This document shows, piece after piece, positions 42,210 through 52,382 of a stretch of DNA of 64,000 bases. The position numbers were made by a program, and so were the translations under genes. How positions within the stretch are numbered: position 1 is the first letter of the stretch; every line of letters starts with the position of its first letter. The notes below the pieces were generated by a model. That model worked only from the letters and a program-made list of their open reading frames with translations. It did not search any database and was not told the DNA's origin. The stretch covers positions 1,821,501 through 1,885,500 of the forward strand of contig NZ_CP106753.1 in assembly GCF_025642115.1 (NCBI RefSeq). The letters run 5' to 3'. Source of the DNA: Chitiniphilus purpureus. Its GTDB lineage: Bacteria > Pseudomonadota > Gammaproteobacteria > Burkholderiales > Chitinibacteraceae.

Positions 42210-42623
42210 ATGTCCTACGCTTTCGATGATCTGCACGTCGGCCTGAGCGCCGAATACCGCAAGACCGTCACGGAAACCGATGTCGTGCTGTTCGCCGGGC
42301 TCACCGGGGACAACAATCCAATGCATATCGACGAGGAGTTCGCGCGCGAAACGCGCTTTCAGGGCCGGATCATCCACGGCATGCTGACGGCATCGTTTCT
42401 CTCCTCGGTGATCGGGATGAAACTCCCCGGTCCTGGTTGCATCTATATGAGCCAGCAATTGCGCTTTCTGAAGCCGGTGAAGATCGGCGACACCGTGACC
42501 GCCCGCGCCGAAGTGGCCGAATTGTTGCCTGAGAAACAGCGGGTCAGGCTGGTGACGATCTGTTCGGTGCGTGGAGAACCTGTGCTCGATGGTGAGGCGA
42601 TGGTATGGGTGCCGCGGCGTTGA
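42210..42623 (+). CDS. MaoC-like dehydratase ((R)-specific enoyl-CoA hydratase type)
   Basis: A 137-residue hot-dog-fold protein. The catalytic dyad is visible in GLTGDNNPMHIDEEFA as Asp34 and His39, followed by RIIHGMLTASFLSSVIG. This is the PhaJ/MaoC pattern: (R)-enoyl-CoA hydratases that feed (R)-3-hydroxyacyl-CoA into polyhydroxyalkanoate or lipid pathways. An ATG at 42198 is possible, but 42210 has a GGAG Shine-Dalgarno at the right distance. Confidence 0.88.
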   Translation: MSYAFDDLHVGLSAEYRKTVTETDVVLFAGLTGDNNPMHIDEEFARETRFQGRIIHGMLTASFLSSVIGMKLPGPGCIYMSQQLRFLKPVKIGDTVTARAEVAELLPEKQRVRLVTICSVRGEPVLDGEAMVWVPRR

Positions 42624-42763
42624 GGCGTCGATGTCCTGCGGGCCACGCTTTGATGATGCCTTGTCCCCCCTGATTTGCCCGGGCTGTACAAGCGGTCGTC
42701 GGTAGATGGGCGCAACGGCGTTTGCTCTACAATGCTGGCTTTGCCATTCGTGAGGGAAACCTG

Positions 42764-43669
42764 ATGCAAACCCTGTCTGCATTCGATTCGCGTCTGGCCG
42801 ATGTGGCGGGTGTCAGCATCCGCAGCGCCGGCGAACTCTACGGCTCCGACGGCGAGGGGCTGCCGCTGGTGGTGATCGAGAATGCGCTCGGCAGCGCTGT
42901 CCTGGCCCTGCAGGGCGCGCATCTCGTGTCCTTCCGCCCTGCCGGTGCCGAAGACCTGCTCTGGCTTTCTCCGAAGGCCGTGTTCACACCGGGCAAGGCG
43001 ATCCGGGGGGGGATACCGCTGTGCCTGCCGTGGTTCGGCGGGCACCCCGAAGGCAAGCCGGCCCATGGGTTTGCACGTGCGCAACCGTGGACGCTTGACG
43101 CGGTACGCACATTGCCCGACGGCAAGACCGAACTGGACTTGAGCCTGACGCCGAATGCCGCGGTCAGCGCGCTATGGCCGCATGATTTCCTGTTCGAGCT
43201 GCGGGTCACGGTCGGACGTGAACTGACGCTTGCACTGACCGCGCACCATCGTGGCGATACGCCGGTGCCGTTCTCCAGTGCGTTCCACACCTATTTCTCG
43301 GTACCGGATGTGGTGCTTGCCACCATCGACGGCCTGCAAGGCACCACGTATATCGATACCGTGGGAGGTGCCCATACCCGGCACACCCAGCTTGGCGCAT
43401 TGCAGGTGGCCGGGCCCACTGACCGCGTCTACCTCGACGTACCTGCGGTGCAATCCATCGCCACCGCGCGCGGCGCCATCCGTATCGACAGCGATACGCG
43501 CAGTGCCGTGGTCTGGAACCCGTGGGAATACGCCAACAATGTGCCCGACGTCGGCTCCGACGGCTATCGCCGCTTTGTCTGCGTCGAGCGTGGCGACGTG
43601 TTCGACAATGCCTTGCAGCTCGCCCCCGGCGAGCGTTATCACAGGTCGATGACCTTGTCGCTGGCCTGA
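42764..43669 (+). CDS. D-hexose-6-phosphate mutarotase (YeaD-like)
   Basis: A 301-residue aldose-1-epimerase-like protein that interconverts alpha and beta anomers of glucose 6-phosphate. Diagnostic segments are [34 protein letters not shown] and HGFAR near the N-terminus, and [18 protein letters not shown] at the C-terminus. A TACAAT hexamer at 42728-42733 is about 30 bp upstream. The frame is open slightly further upstream but [14 protein letters not shown] is the usual start. Confidence 0.9.
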   Translation: MQTLSAFDSRLADVAGVSIRSAGELYGSDGEGLPLVVIENALGSAVLALQGAHLVSFRPAGAEDLLWLSPKAVFTPGKAIRGGIPLCLPWFGGHPEGKPAHGFARAQPWTLDAVRTLPDGKTELDLSLTPNAAVSALWPHDFLFELRVTVGRELTLALTAHHRGDTPVPFSSAFHTYFSVPDVVLATIDGLQGTTYIDTVGGAHTRHTQLGALQVAGPTDRVYLDVPAVQSIATARGAIRIDSDTRSAVVWNPWEYANNVPDVGSDGYRRFVCVERGDVFDNALQLAPGERYHRSMTLSLA

Positions 43670-43693
43670 TAACCGGTTCCGGCAATGCAGCGC

Positions 43694-43720
43694 GCCCGGC
43701 CATGCCGGGCGTGCGCGTTT
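43694..43720 (+). terminator. probable terminator hairpin after the mutarotase gene
   Basis: A 7-bp GC stem (43694-43700 with 43704-43710), 3-nt loop, and an outer GCGC pairing, followed only by GTTT. It lies between the mutarotase gene and the ubiD promoter. Confidence 0.45.
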
Positions 43721-43785
43721 GGGGCAGGTACAATGGGGACGCTTTGCGTCCTCTCCTTCCATCCCACGTACAGGCTTTGCCATCG

Positions 43786-45315
43786 ATGTCCGACACATAC
43801 CGCGATCTGCGCGATTTCTGCGCGCAGTTGGAGCAGCAAGGGGAATTGAAGCGGGTACATCTGCCGGTGTCGCCCAAGCTGGAGATGACCGAGATCTGCG
43901 ACCGTACCTTGCGCATACAGGGCCCGGCACTGTGGTTCGACAATGTACCGGGCTACACGCTGCCGGTCCTGGGCAACCTGTTCGGCACGCCACGGCGCGT
44001 GGCGCTGGGCATGGGCGCTCAGGATACCGGCGCGTTGCGCGAGATCGGCAGGACGCTTGCCTATCTGAAGGAGCCCGAACCGCCCAAGGGCTGGAAGGAT
44101 GCGTGGGACAAGCTGCCGCTTCTGAAGCAGGTGCTCAGCATGGCGCCGCGGGAGGTGAAGCGCGGGGCCGTGCAGCAGAACGTGATCGAAGGCCCGGATG
44201 TCGATCTGGCCTGGCTGCCGGTCCAGCACTGCTGGCCCGGCGACGTGGCCCCGCTGATCACCTGGGGCCTCGTCGTCACGCGCGGGCCGGCCCGGCGCCG
44301 TCAGAACCTGGGCATCTACCGCCAGCAGGTGATCGGCAGGAATCGTGTGATCATGCGCTGGCTGGCGCATCGGGGCGGCGCGCTCGATTTCCGCGAGCAT
44401 GCGCAGCAGCATCCAGGCACGCCGTTTCCGCTTGCGGTGGTGCTCGGGTGCGACCCGGCCACCATCCTGGGCGCGGTCACGCCGGTGCCCGATACGCTTT
44501 CGGAATACCAGTTTGCCGGCCTGTTGCGCGGCGGCAAGACCGAATTGACGCAGTGTCTGGGCTCCAGTCTGCAGGTGCCTGCCACCGCCGAGATCGTGCT
44601 GGAGGGCGTGATTCCGCCATGCGAGCCGGGTTACAGCGGGGTGTCCGAGCATGGCGTGCCGCTCAAGGAACTCAACGGCTACCTGCATGCGCTGGAAGGT
44701 CCGTATGGCGACCATACCGGTTACTACAACGAGCAGGACTGGTTTCCGGTGTTCGAGATCCAGCGCATCACCCATCGCGACGCGCCGGTCTACCACAGTA
44801 CCTATACCGGCAAGCCGCCGGACGAGCCGGCCATGCTGGGAGTGGCGTTGAACGAGGTGTTCGTGCCCATCCTGCAAAAGCAGTTTCCCGAGATCGTCGA
44901 TTTCTACCTGCCTGCCGAAGGGTGCAGCTACCGGATGGCCGTCGTCTCGATCAGGAAGCAGTATCCGGGCCACGCCAAGCGGGTGTTGTTCGGAGTGTGG
45001 TCGTTCCTGCGGCAGTTCATGTACACCAAGTTCATCGTCATCGTCGATGACGACGTGGACACCCGCAGCTGGCAGGAGGTGATCTGGGCCATCACCACCC
45101 GCATGGACCCGGTGCGCGATACGCTGCTGGTCGAGAACACCCCGATCGACTACCTTGATTTCGCCAGCCCGATTTCCGGCCTGGGCGGCAAGATGGGGCT
45201 GGATGCGACCAACAAGTGGCCAGGTGAGACCAGTCGCGAATGGGGCAGGGTGATCACGCATGACAGCGCGACGGCTGCCCGGGTCGATGCCATCTGGCAG
45301 GCGCTGGGCCTGTAG
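43786..45315 (+). CDS. ubiD: 3-polyprenyl-4-hydroxybenzoate decarboxylase
   Basis: A 509-residue prenylated-FMN enzyme of ubiquinone synthesis. The N-terminus [23 protein letters not shown], the segment [26 protein letters not shown] and [10 protein letters not shown] match UbiD. It decarboxylates the polyprenylated hydroxybenzoate in the membrane-associated pathway and needs UbiX-made cofactor. A TACAAT hexamer at 43729-43734 lies upstream. The frame is open further upstream, but this is the normal start. Confidence 0.95.
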   Translation: MSDTYRDLRDFCAQLEQQGELKRVHLPVSPKLEMTEICDRTLRIQGPALWFDNVPGYTLPVLGNLFGTPRRVALGMGAQDTGALREIGRTLAYLKEPEPPKGWKDAWDKLPLLKQVLSMAPREVKRGAVQQNVIEGPDVDLAWLPVQHCWPGDVAPLITWGLVVTRGPARRRQNLGIYRQQVIGRNRVIMRWLAHRGGALDFREHAQQHPGTPFPLAVVLGCDPATILGAVTPVPDTLSEYQFAGLLRGGKTELTQCLGSSLQVPATAEIVLEGVIPPCEPGYSGVSEHGVPLKELNGYLHALEGPYGDHTGYYNEQDWFPVFEIQRITHRDAPVYHSTYTGKPPDEPAMLGVALNEVFVPILQKQFPEIVDFYLPAEGCSYRMAVVSIRKQYPGHAKRVLFGVWSFLRQFMYTKFIVIVDDDVDTRSWQEVIWAITTRMDPVRDTLLVENTPIDYLDFASPISGLGGKMGLDATNKWPGETSREWGRVITHDSATAARVDAIWQALGL

Positions 45316-45443
45316 CGCCGCGTGCGATGTCGTTGCCTTGTGCCCGCGCAGCCGTTGCAGGGTGGGCAAGGTTGAGATATCGGGCGCTGCGCTCTCGGGC
45401 TATGCTGTAGCGGCTGCTCGTCGCGTTGCTCAAGGACCAGACT

Positions 45444-46280
45444 ATGTTGCATCCGAATTCCCGCGAGTTTCAGTTCACGGAGCAGGATTTCGAGAAAATT
45501 CGCAAGTTGATCTACAACTACGCGGGTATTGCGCTGTCGCCCACCAAGCACGACATGGTCTATGGCCGGCTCGCAAAGCGCCTGCGTGCGCTCAATCTCA
45601 AGACCTTCAACGACTACTTGCAGGTGCTTGAGCGGGGGGATCAGAAGGAGTTCGAGCTTTTTACCAACTCGCTGACCACCAACCTCACCTCGTTCTTCCG
45701 CGAGCTGCACCATTTCCCCATCCTGATGGAGTTGCTCAAGGCCAACCGGCGGTTCGGCTCGCTCAGCCTATGGTGTTCGGCGTCGAGCACCGGCGAAGAG
45801 CCCTATAGCATGGCGATCACGGCGTGCGAGGCGTTCGACAGCCTACGTCCGCCGGTCAAGATCATTGCCACCGATCTGGACACCAATGTGCTCGAAGTGG
45901 CGCGCACCGGCATCTATCCGGCCGAGGAAGTGCAGAAGCTCGACCCCACGCGGGTCCGCCGCTTCTTTGATCGGCTGCCGGATGGGCGTTTCCTGGTCAA
46001 GCAGGAGGTGCGCGAGATGATCGTGTATCGGCGGCTCAATCTAGTGGAGGCCAGCTGGATGGTGCGTGGGCCGTTCGATGCGATCTTCTGCCGCAATGTG
46101 ATGATCTACTTCGACAAGGACACGCAGCTCAAGATCCTGCGGCGTTTTGGCCCCTTGCTGCGGCCCGAGGGATTGCTATTCGTGGGGCACTCTGAAAACC
46201 TCTATCATGCAGCAGAACTGTTCAAGCTACGCGGCAAGACGGTGTATGAGTTGAGCAAGCCGGGTGCACCGGCCCGCTGA
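45444..46280 (+). CDS. cheR: chemotaxis protein methyltransferase CheR
   Basis: A 278-residue SAM-dependent enzyme that methylates glutamates on chemoreceptors. The N-terminal helical domain is followed by the SAM motif LWCSASSTGEEPYSMA, IATDLDTNVLEVA, and DAIFCRNVMIYFD. The ATG at 45444 has an AAGGA Shine-Dalgarno; a TTG six codons earlier is less likely. No cheB or other che gene is adjacent, so this copy stands alone. Confidence 0.93.
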   Translation: MLHPNSREFQFTEQDFEKIRKLIYNYAGIALSPTKHDMVYGRLAKRLRALNLKTFNDYLQVLERGDQKEFELFTNSLTTNLTSFFRELHHFPILMELLKANRRFGSLSLWCSASSTGEEPYSMAITACEAFDSLRPPVKIIATDLDTNVLEVARTGIYPAEEVQKLDPTRVRRFFDRLPDGRFLVKQEVREMIVYRRLNLVEASWMVRGPFDAIFCRNVMIYFDKDTQLKILRRFGPLLRPEGLLFVGHSENLYHAAELFKLRGKTVYELSKPGAPAR

Positions 46281-46287
46281 GCCCGCG

Positions 46288-46314
46288 ATGCCGGCCGTGG
46301 TCTGCGGCCGGCAT
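46288..46314. repeat. 10-bp hairpin between convergent cheR and DJ-1 genes
   Basis: A perfect 10-bp stem (46288-46297 with 46305-46314), 7-nt loop, followed by GATTTCCCC rather than a clean T-run. Its position suggests a transcript end for cheR. Confidence 0.5.
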
Positions 46315-46357
46315 GATTTCCCCTTGCGCAAGTGCGGTGTGCGCTCGGGGCTGCCCG

Positions 46358-46909
46358 CTACAGGTAGAGCATCGCCCGGCCGGTTTCCTGCGCCTTGGCG
46401 TCGCCGGCCAGCTGACGGGCCAGTTCCAGCGCGAACAGGCCCGCAACGCCGGGACCGCGTCCGGTGGTGATCAGCCCGTCGACGACGACGTTGTAGCCGC
46501 ACAGCGTTGCACCGCCTTCGGCAAGCCTGTCCTCGTAGCCCGGAAAGCACGTGGCACGGCGTCCTTGCAACACGCCGGCCTTGGCCAGCACCGACGGTGC
46601 GGCGCAGATGGCGGCCACACGCTTGCCGGCATGCTGGTGCGCCTGCACCCGCGCACAGACGCCCTCGTGTGCCAGCAATGCCTGCGTGCCCGGCCCGCCG
46701 GGCAGCACGATGACGTCGGCCAGCTGGTCATGCACTGCGGCAAAGGCAAGATCGGCCTGTACCACCACATCGTGCGCGCCCGATACGGCCAACCGGTCGT
46801 CCAGGGCGATCAGCCGGGTATCGACCCCGGCGCGCCGGAGTACGTCGACAATGGTGAGCGCTTCCACTTCCTCGAAACCGGGTGCGAGATAGACATGGGC
46901 CAGGGCCAT
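46358..46909 (-). CDS. DJ-1/ThiJ/PfpI family protein (YajL-like)
   Basis: A 183-residue flavodoxin-like protein. The nucleophile-elbow cysteine is Cys102 in AAICAAPSVL and a conserved glutamate lies in FEEVEAL near residue 16. YajL-type proteins act as covalent chaperones or deglycase-like repair factors under oxidative stress; the exact activity is debated. The ATG at 46909 follows an AAAGGAG Shine-Dalgarno. Confidence 0.9.
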   Translation of the reverse strand: MALAHVYLAPGFEEVEALTIVDVLRRAGVDTRLIALDDRLAVSGAHDVVVQADLAFAAVHDQLADVIVLPGGPGTQALLAHEGVCARVQAHQHAGKRVAAICAAPSVLAKAGVLQGRRATCFPGYEDRLAEGGATLCGYNVVVDGLITTGRGPGVAGLFALELARQLAGDAKAQETGRAMLYL

Positions 46910-46988
46910 GGGCAGACTCCTTTGGATCGTTGCAGATAATCGATAAGGCGGTGGCGGCACCACGCTGGATGCTCGGGCACCTGCCGCG

Positions 46989-48398
46989 CTACGTGTCGGT
47001 TGCGTCCAGCGGAACCGGGTGGCGATCGCCATCGGCTTGTCGCAACTGCAGGAAGATAAATGCCGCCAGCATCGAAAGCAGGCCGACGCAGGCATAGGTG
47101 GATTGGAACGCAGTGACCACATGCTGCGGATTCGGCGCGATACCCTGTCTGGAAAAGCCGGCCAGCAGTGCCGCGGCGGCGGCCACACCCAGACTCATCG
47201 ACAGCTGCATGACGACCGAGAGCAGACTGTTGCCGCTGCTGGCGGTGTCAGGGCCCAGGTCGCCCAGCGCCAGCGTATTCATCGCGCTGAACTGCACCGA
47301 GTTCACCACGCCGAAGACCGCAAGCTGCAACAGCAACAGCCCGTCCGGCGTGTATGGGCCGCTCAGCGCGAAGCTGGCGATGGACAGGCCCAGCAGCAGG
47401 GTATTGCCAACCAGCACGTGGCGATAACCCCAGCGCGGGATCACCACGCCGACGAGCACCTTGGCCAGCATGGCGCCCAGCACGGTCGGCACCATGAACA
47501 GCCCGGCGCGGCTGGGCGAGAACCCCAATCCCACCTGCAGGAACAGCGGTGTCATGAACGGCATCGCACCGCTGCCCAGCCGCGCGAACAGATTGCCCAG
47601 CGCCCCGATCGCATAGGTCTGGATCCTGAACAGGTCGCGATGGAACAGCGGCGCCGGGCTGCGCGCGGCATGCAGCCAATAGCCTGCCATCGCCGCCAGC
47701 CCGGCGAACAGCAGCACCAGCGAGCTTGCCAGCGGCAGTGCGTGTTCGCCGAGCCCCTGCAGTGCCAATGAAACCAGCACCATGCCGGCGCCGAACAGGA
47801 TGAAGCCCGGCCAATCGAAGCGGGCGCGCTCGCCGACGAGCGCCGGCATGAATCGCCAGGTGGCGAAGCCGCCGATGATGCCGACCGGCAGATTGACCAG
47901 AAACACCCAGTGCCAGCTCGCCACTTCGACAAGCCAGCCGCCCAATGCGGGGCCGATCAGTGGGCCGATCAGGCCGGGCACGGTGACAAACGACAGCACC
48001 TGCAGCAGTTGGTGCTTGGGAAAGGCGCGCAGGATGGCCAACCGGCCCACCGGCAGCAGCAGGGCGCCGCCGACGCCCTGGACCACGCGCGCGGCGACCA
48101 GCTGCTGCAGGGTGGCGGACAGCGCGCACAACAGCGAGCCAAGACTGAACAGCACGATGGCCGCCATGAAGACGCAGCGCGTGCCAAAGCGATCGGCCAG
48201 CCAGCCTGATGCCGGGATCAGCAGGGCCACGGTCAGCATATAGGCCACGACCACCGACTGCATGCGCAACGGCGGTTCGTGCAGGCTGTACGCCATGGCC
48301 GGCAGGGCGGTGTTGAGGATGGTGGTGTCCAGGGTCTGCATGAAGAACCCTACGGCAACCAGCCAGGGCAGCAGGCGTTGGGTAAGCGGGTCTGGCAC
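46989..48398 (-). CDS. MFS multidrug exporter, MdtD-like (DHA2 family)
   Basis: A 469-residue inner-membrane proton-driven efflux protein with about 14 hydrophobic segments. FFMQTLDTTILNTALPAMA in helix 1, PASGWLADRFGTR and the motif C segment GPLIGPALGGWLVEVASWHWVFL are as in MdtD (471 residues in E. coli). There is no ATG in frame near the N-terminus. A GTG at 48398 matches the MdtD N-terminus length and a divergent TACAAT -10 (48431-48436 complement) would give a short leader; a TTG at 48416 is the alternative. Substrates are unknown. Confidence 0.88.
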   Translation of the reverse strand: MPDPLTQRLLPWLVAVGFFMQTLDTTILNTALPAMAYSLHEPPLRMQSVVVAYMLTVALLIPASGWLADRFGTRCVFMAAIVLFSLGSLLCALSATLQQLVAARVVQGVGGALLLPVGRLAILRAFPKHQLLQVLSFVTVPGLIGPLIGPALGGWLVEVASWHWVFLVNLPVGIIGGFATWRFMPALVGERARFDWPGFILFGAGMVLVSLALQGLGEHALPLASSLVLLFAGLAAMAGYWLHAARSPAPLFHRDLFRIQTYAIGALGNLFARLGSGAMPFMTPLFLQVGLGFSPSRAGLFMVPTVLGAMLAKVLVGVVIPRWGYRHVLVGNTLLLGLSIASFALSGPYTPDGLLLLQLAVFGVVNSVQFSAMNTLALGDLGPDTASSGNSLLSVVMQLSMSLGVAAAAALLAGFSRQGIAPNPQHVVTAFQSTYACVGLLSMLAAFIFLQLRQADGDRHPVPLDATDT

Positions 48399-48479
48399 GA
48401 TGGTTGGGTCCGGCAAGCGATTGCTGAGCCATTGTAGTGCCGCAGCGTTGCCAGGGATTCCTTTACAATTCGCCTTTTG

Positions 48480-48509
48480 CAGGGCGCATGCTGCGCCCTG
48501 TTCGTTTTT
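48480..48509 (+). promoter_or_regulatory. terminator-like hairpin in the usg-like gene leader
   Basis: A 9-bp perfect stem (48480-48488 with 48492-48500), 3-nt loop, then TTCGTTTTT. It begins about 11 bp after a TACAAT -10 (48464-48469) and ends just before the GGAGG Shine-Dalgarno. It could act as a leader terminator or attenuator. Confidence 0.5.
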
Positions 48510-48521
48510 GGAGGACCGAGG

Positions 48522-49481
48522 ATGGCCACGATCAATCTTGCGCTGCTGGGCGGCGAAACCGCGCTGGGACAGGCATTGCTGGAAGTCATTGCCGACAGCC
48601 CGCTGCGCCTGCCGATGCTCTATCCGCTGACCTTGGCCGAGGAAGCAGGCATGGTGACCTTTCGCGGCGAAGACTATCCGGAGCTGGAGGCGGCTGATTT
48701 CGACTGGCAGGCGGCACCTGTGCTGGTCAATTGCGTGCCGCAGGCCGGAGAGGTGCTGCAGGCCGCCGCGTCCGCCGGGACATTGGTGATCGATCTGGCA
48801 GGCGAGCGGCCGGCGGGCGGCAAGCTCGCGCGCGGTCAGATCCTGGCGCTGCCGACGCCGTTTGCGCAGCAACTGGCCACCGTGATCGCGCCGTTGGCCG
48901 AGCTGGGGCCGCTGCGCGGCGTGAGTGCCACCGGCATGCTCTCGGTCTCGACCGAAGGGCCGGCCGGGGTCGACGAACTCTCGCAGCAGACCCGGGCGCT
49001 GTTTGCCCAGACCGAGCAGGCCAGCGAGGTCTATCCCAAGCGTATCGCCTACAACCTGCTGGGCGGCATGGGCGAACCGGATGCGGACGGGATCACCGCT
49101 GAAGAGGCCGCCGCACTCGCCTTGCTGAAAAAGCTGCTGCCGGCCGATTGCCTGCTCGACGTCACCTGCGTACGCACCCCGCATTTCTTTGGCCATGGCG
49201 CCAGCATCGCATTGCACTTTGCCGCGCCGGTGGCGCGCGAAGCGGTGCTGGGCGCGCTCAAGGCGGCCGAGCGGGTCTTCCTGCTGCAAGTGCCCGGCGT
49301 GGCCGGCGTGGCGGCGAGTCAGGACGCGGTCGGTGGCGACAAGGTCTGGGTGAGCCGTGTACGTTTTTCCGAGGATGGCCGCGGGGTCACGCTCTGGAGC
49401 GTGGCCGACAACACCCGCCTGCCGGCGTTGGCCGTGTTGCAGTTGCTGACTCTGGTGGCTGCGCGCACGGCCGGGACCTGA
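48522..49481 (+). CDS. Usg-like protein, aspartate-semialdehyde dehydrogenase homologue without catalytic cysteine
   Basis: A 319-residue protein with the fold pattern of aspartate-semialdehyde dehydrogenase: an N-terminal Rossmann motif GGETALG (10-16) and a C-terminal RTPHFFGHGAS segment (218-227). At the position where true enzymes have the Asn-Cys catalytic motif (the LALPTPFAQQL segment, about 108-118) there is no cysteine. This matches the USG-1 proteins, whose role is unknown, and it is unlikely to be the working Asd enzyme. GGAGG precedes the ATG. A leader hairpin may regulate it. Confidence 0.82.
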   Translation: MATINLALLGGETALGQALLEVIADSPLRLPMLYPLTLAEEAGMVTFRGEDYPELEAADFDWQAAPVLVNCVPQAGEVLQAAASAGTLVIDLAGERPAGGKLARGQILALPTPFAQQLATVIAPLAELGPLRGVSATGMLSVSTEGPAGVDELSQQTRALFAQTEQASEVYPKRIAYNLLGGMGEPDADGITAEEAAALALLKKLLPADCLLDVTCVRTPHFFGHGASIALHFAAPVAREAVLGALKAAERVFLLQVPGVAGVAASQDAVGGDKVWVSRVRFSEDGRGVTLWSVADNTRLPALAVLQLLTLVAARTAGT

Positions 49482-49554
49482 GCGTGATCAGGTGGCAGCA
49501 GGCCGCACTGCGCCGCGGCGCGTTTTGAAGTTCAACCCGTGAGATCGATCCATC

Positions 49555-51861
49555 ATGCTTCCCCCGATTTCCCAACGTCTCGCCGCTGAACTGGCCTGCC
49601 GCCCGCAGCAGGTCGAAGCGGCGATCCAGCTCTTTGATGAAGGGGCCACCGTGCCTTTTGTCGCCCGCTACCGCAAGGAAGCAACCGGCGGCCTGGACGA
49701 TACCCAGCTGCGCACGCTCGATGAACGCCTGCGCTATCTGCGCGAGCTTGAGGAACGCCGCGCCAGTGTGATTGCCAGTGTGCAGGAGCAGGGCAAGCTC
49801 ACCGAGCAGCTGCACGCCGACCTCCTGGTGGCGGACAACAAGCAGCGGCTGGAGGATCTGTACCTGCCGTACAAGCCCAGGCGCCGCACCCGTGCGCAGA
49901 TCGCACGCGAGGCCGGGCTGCAGCCGCTGGCCGACAGTCTGCTCGCCGATCCGGGCCTGGTGCCGGAGCATGCCGCGGCGGCATACCTGAACGAGCAGGT
50001 GGCCGACGCCAAGGCGGCGCTCGATGGTGCACGGGCCATCCTGATGGAGGCATTCGCCGAAGACGCCGGGCTGATCGGCACCCTGCGCGACCACCTGGCC
50101 GGCAACGGCGTGGTAAAAACCACCGTGGTTGAAGGCAAGGCGCATGAAGGTGCCAAGTTCTCCGACTACTTCGATTACAGCGAGCGGCTTGCGCAGATGC
50201 CGTCGCACCGGGTGCTGGCCGTGCTGCGCGGCCGCAATGAAGGGGTACTCGATCTTGCGTTGCTGCTGCCTGATGAGCTGGACCCGGCGGCACGGCCTGT
50301 GGGGCCGAACGTATGCGAACTGAAGATCGCCCAGCGCTTCGGCATCGAAAACCAGGGCCGGCCCGGTGACAAGTGGCTGGCGGACACGGTGCGGCTGGCC
50401 TGGCGTGCCAAGATCTTTCTCAGCCTGGAGAGCGATCTGATCAATACGGTGCGCGAACGTGCCGAACTGGACGCGATCAAGGTCTTCGCCAGCAATCTGA
50501 AGGACCTGCTGCTGGCCGCGCCGGCCGGCCCGCGCGCCACGCTGGGCCTGGACCCCGGCCTGCGCACCGGCGTGAAGGTGGCCGTGGTCGATGCCACCGG
50601 CAAGCTGGTCGACACCGCCACACTCTATCCCCACGAGCCACGCAACGAGTGGGACAAATCAATCGCCGCGCTGGCGGCGCTGGCCGCCCGTCACAAGGTC
50701 GAGCTGATCGCCATTGGCAATGGTACCGCCAGCCGCGAGACCGACAGACTCGCCGCCGAGCTGATCAAACGCCACCCCGAGCTGGCGCTGACCAAGCTCG
50801 TGGTCTCCGAGGCCGGCGCGTCGGTGTATTCGGCCTCTGAGCTGGCTGCGCGCGAATTTCCCACGCTGGACGTCAGTCTGCGCGGCGCGGTATCGATCGC
50901 ACGCCGGCTGCAGGATCCGCTGGCCGAGCTGGTCAAGATCGAACCCAAGGCCATCGGCGTGGGGCAATACCAGCATGATGTGAACCAAGGCGCGCTCGCG
51001 CGCACGCTCGATGCGGTGGTCGAGGACTGCGTGAACGCGGTCGGTGTCGACCTCAATACCGCTTCAGCTGCCCTGCTGGCACGTGTTTCCGGCCTGAGCA
51101 GCACGCTTGCCGGCAACATCGTGCAATATCGCGACGTCCATGGCGCATTTGCCGATCGCAAAGCGTTGTTGCAGGTGCCGCGTCTGGGCGAGAAGACATT
51201 CGAACAGGCGGCCGGCTTTCTGCGGGTGCCTGGCGGCACCAATCCGCTCGATGCCTCGGCGGTGCATCCGGAAGCCTACCCGGTGGTCGAGAAGATCATC
51301 GCCAAGGTGAACCGGAACGTGAAGGCACTGATCGGTGACAGCGGTTTCCTGCGCCAGCTTGCGCCTGCCGACTTCACTGACGAGCGCTTCGGGCTGCCGA
51401 CGGTCAGGGACATCATTGCCGAGCTGGAGAAACCCGGCCGCGACCCGCGCCCGGAGTTCAAGACCGCCAGCTTTGCCGAAGGCGTGGAGGACCTGAAGGA
51501 TCTGCAGTGCGATATGGTGCTTGAGGGCGTGGTCACCAATGTGACCAACTTCGGTGCCTTCGTCGACATCGGGGTGCATCAGGACGGTCTGGTCCATATC
51601 TCGGCGCTGTCGAACCGCTTCGTCAAGGACCCGCGTGAGGTGGTCAAGGCAGGCGACGTGGTCAAGGTGAAGGTGCTGGAGGTCGATCTGAAGCGCCGCC
51701 GTGTGGCACTGAGCATGCGCCTGTCCGACAGCGCGCGCGATCATGCCGGCGCCGACGCCGCACGTATTCCGGCAGGTCGGGCACAGAAGACGGCACCGCG
51801 CCAGGCTGAGCCGCAAGGTGCAATGGCCGCCGCGCTCGCCGGACTCAAGCTGACGCGTTAG
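49555..51861 (+). CDS. tex: Tex family RNA-binding transcriptional accessory protein
   Basis: A 768-residue cytosolic protein of the Tex/Spt6 family. The N-terminal segment [20 protein letters not shown], the YqgF-like domain ([18 protein letters not shown]), the helix-hairpin-helix region, and a C-terminal S1 domain ([19 protein letters not shown]) are in the expected order. Tex binds nucleic acids and is linked to toxin-gene expression and transcription in other bacteria. The length is normal. A hairpin (51872-51909) follows the stop. Confidence 0.95.
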   Translation: MLPPISQRLAAELACRPQQVEAAIQLFDEGATVPFVARYRKEATGGLDDTQLRTLDERLRYLRELEERRASVIASVQEQGKLTEQLHADLLVADNKQRLEDLYLPYKPRRRTRAQIAREAGLQPLADSLLADPGLVPEHAAAAYLNEQVADAKAALDGARAILMEAFAEDAGLIGTLRDHLAGNGVVKTTVVEGKAHEGAKFSDYFDYSERLAQMPSHRVLAVLRGRNEGVLDLALLLPDELDPAARPVGPNVCELKIAQRFGIENQGRPGDKWLADTVRLAWRAKIFLSLESDLINTVRERAELDAIKVFASNLKDLLLAAPAGPRATLGLDPGLRTGVKVAVVDATGKLVDTATLYPHEPRNEWDKSIAALAALAARHKVELIAIGNGTASRETDRLAAELIKRHPELALTKLVVSEAGASVYSASELAAREFPTLDVSLRGAVSIARRLQDPLAELVKIEPKAIGVGQYQHDVNQGALARTLDAVVEDCVNAVGVDLNTASAALLARVSGLSSTLAGNIVQYRDVHGAFADRKALLQVPRLGEKTFEQAAGFLRVPGGTNPLDASAVHPEAYPVVEKIIAKVNRNVKALIGDSGFLRQLAPADFTDERFGLPTVRDIIAELEKPGRDPRPEFKTASFAEGVEDLKDLQCDMVLEGVVTNVTNFGAFVDIGVHQDGLVHISALSNRFVKDPREVVKAGDVVKVKVLEVDLKRRRVALSMRLSDSARDHAGADAARIPAGRAQKTAPRQAEPQGAMAAALAGLKLTR

Positions 51862-51871
51862 GCATGGCTGG

Positions 51872-51909
51872 CCATGGCGGCACACCGGCAACCGGCACCG
51901 CCGCCATGG
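51872..51909. repeat. 10-bp hairpin between convergent tex and DUF2845 genes
   Basis: A perfect 10-bp stem (51872-51881 with 51900-51909) with an 18-nt loop and no T-run. It lies in the 69-bp convergent gap and may mark transcript ends on both strands. Confidence 0.5.
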
Positions 51910-51930
51910 GCATGAGACGACCGCTGCCCA

Positions 51931-52242
51931 TCAGTAGTCGAAGTCGATGCGTTGCAGCGTGCCGTCCTCGAAACGCAGGCGGGCGTTGAACTGATTGGGG
52001 CCGCGATCGTAGGTCCAGCGCTGCACCTCGATGCTGCCCACCTGGTGGGTGCGTCCATGCCGGTTGGTCGCAAACACCGGCTCGACGCTGGTGGCACGCG
52101 TCTGCGGCGCGCCGCAGCGCCCGATGACGTGGCTGGCGCTGTCGCCGGGCTGGACCAGGAGGTTGCCGCACCGCAGCGTGCTGTCCGCGTGGAGCGGGGC
52201 TGCGGCAAGCAGCAGGCACAGTGTGGAAAGGGCAGGGCGCAT
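51931..52242 (-). CDS. exported DUF2845 domain protein
   Basis: A 103-residue protein with a signal peptide (residues about 1-19, ending APLHA). The mature part begins DSTLRCGNLLVQPGDS and contains the cysteine pair C-G and RCGAP, with VQRWTYDRGPNQFNARLRF near the C-terminus. This matches DUF2845, a periplasmic family of unknown function. The ATG at 52242 gives the signal peptide. Confidence 0.85.
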   Translation of the reverse strand: MRPALSTLCLLLAAAPLHADSTLRCGNLLVQPGDSASHVIGRCGAPQTRATSVEPVFATNRHGRTHQVGSIEVQRWTYDRGPNQFNARLRFEDGTLQRIDFDY

Positions 52243-52382
52243 GGTGGGCTCCCATTCGGGGTATACGGGCCATGTTGGAGTGCTGGCGGGGCATCCAGTG
52301 CTTTGCGCAGCTTGCGCGCTTGTGTCCAACCTGCAGGACTTCGGATAATCAGGCTGTTCGGCTGTCAGGAAGAGGAATTGCC

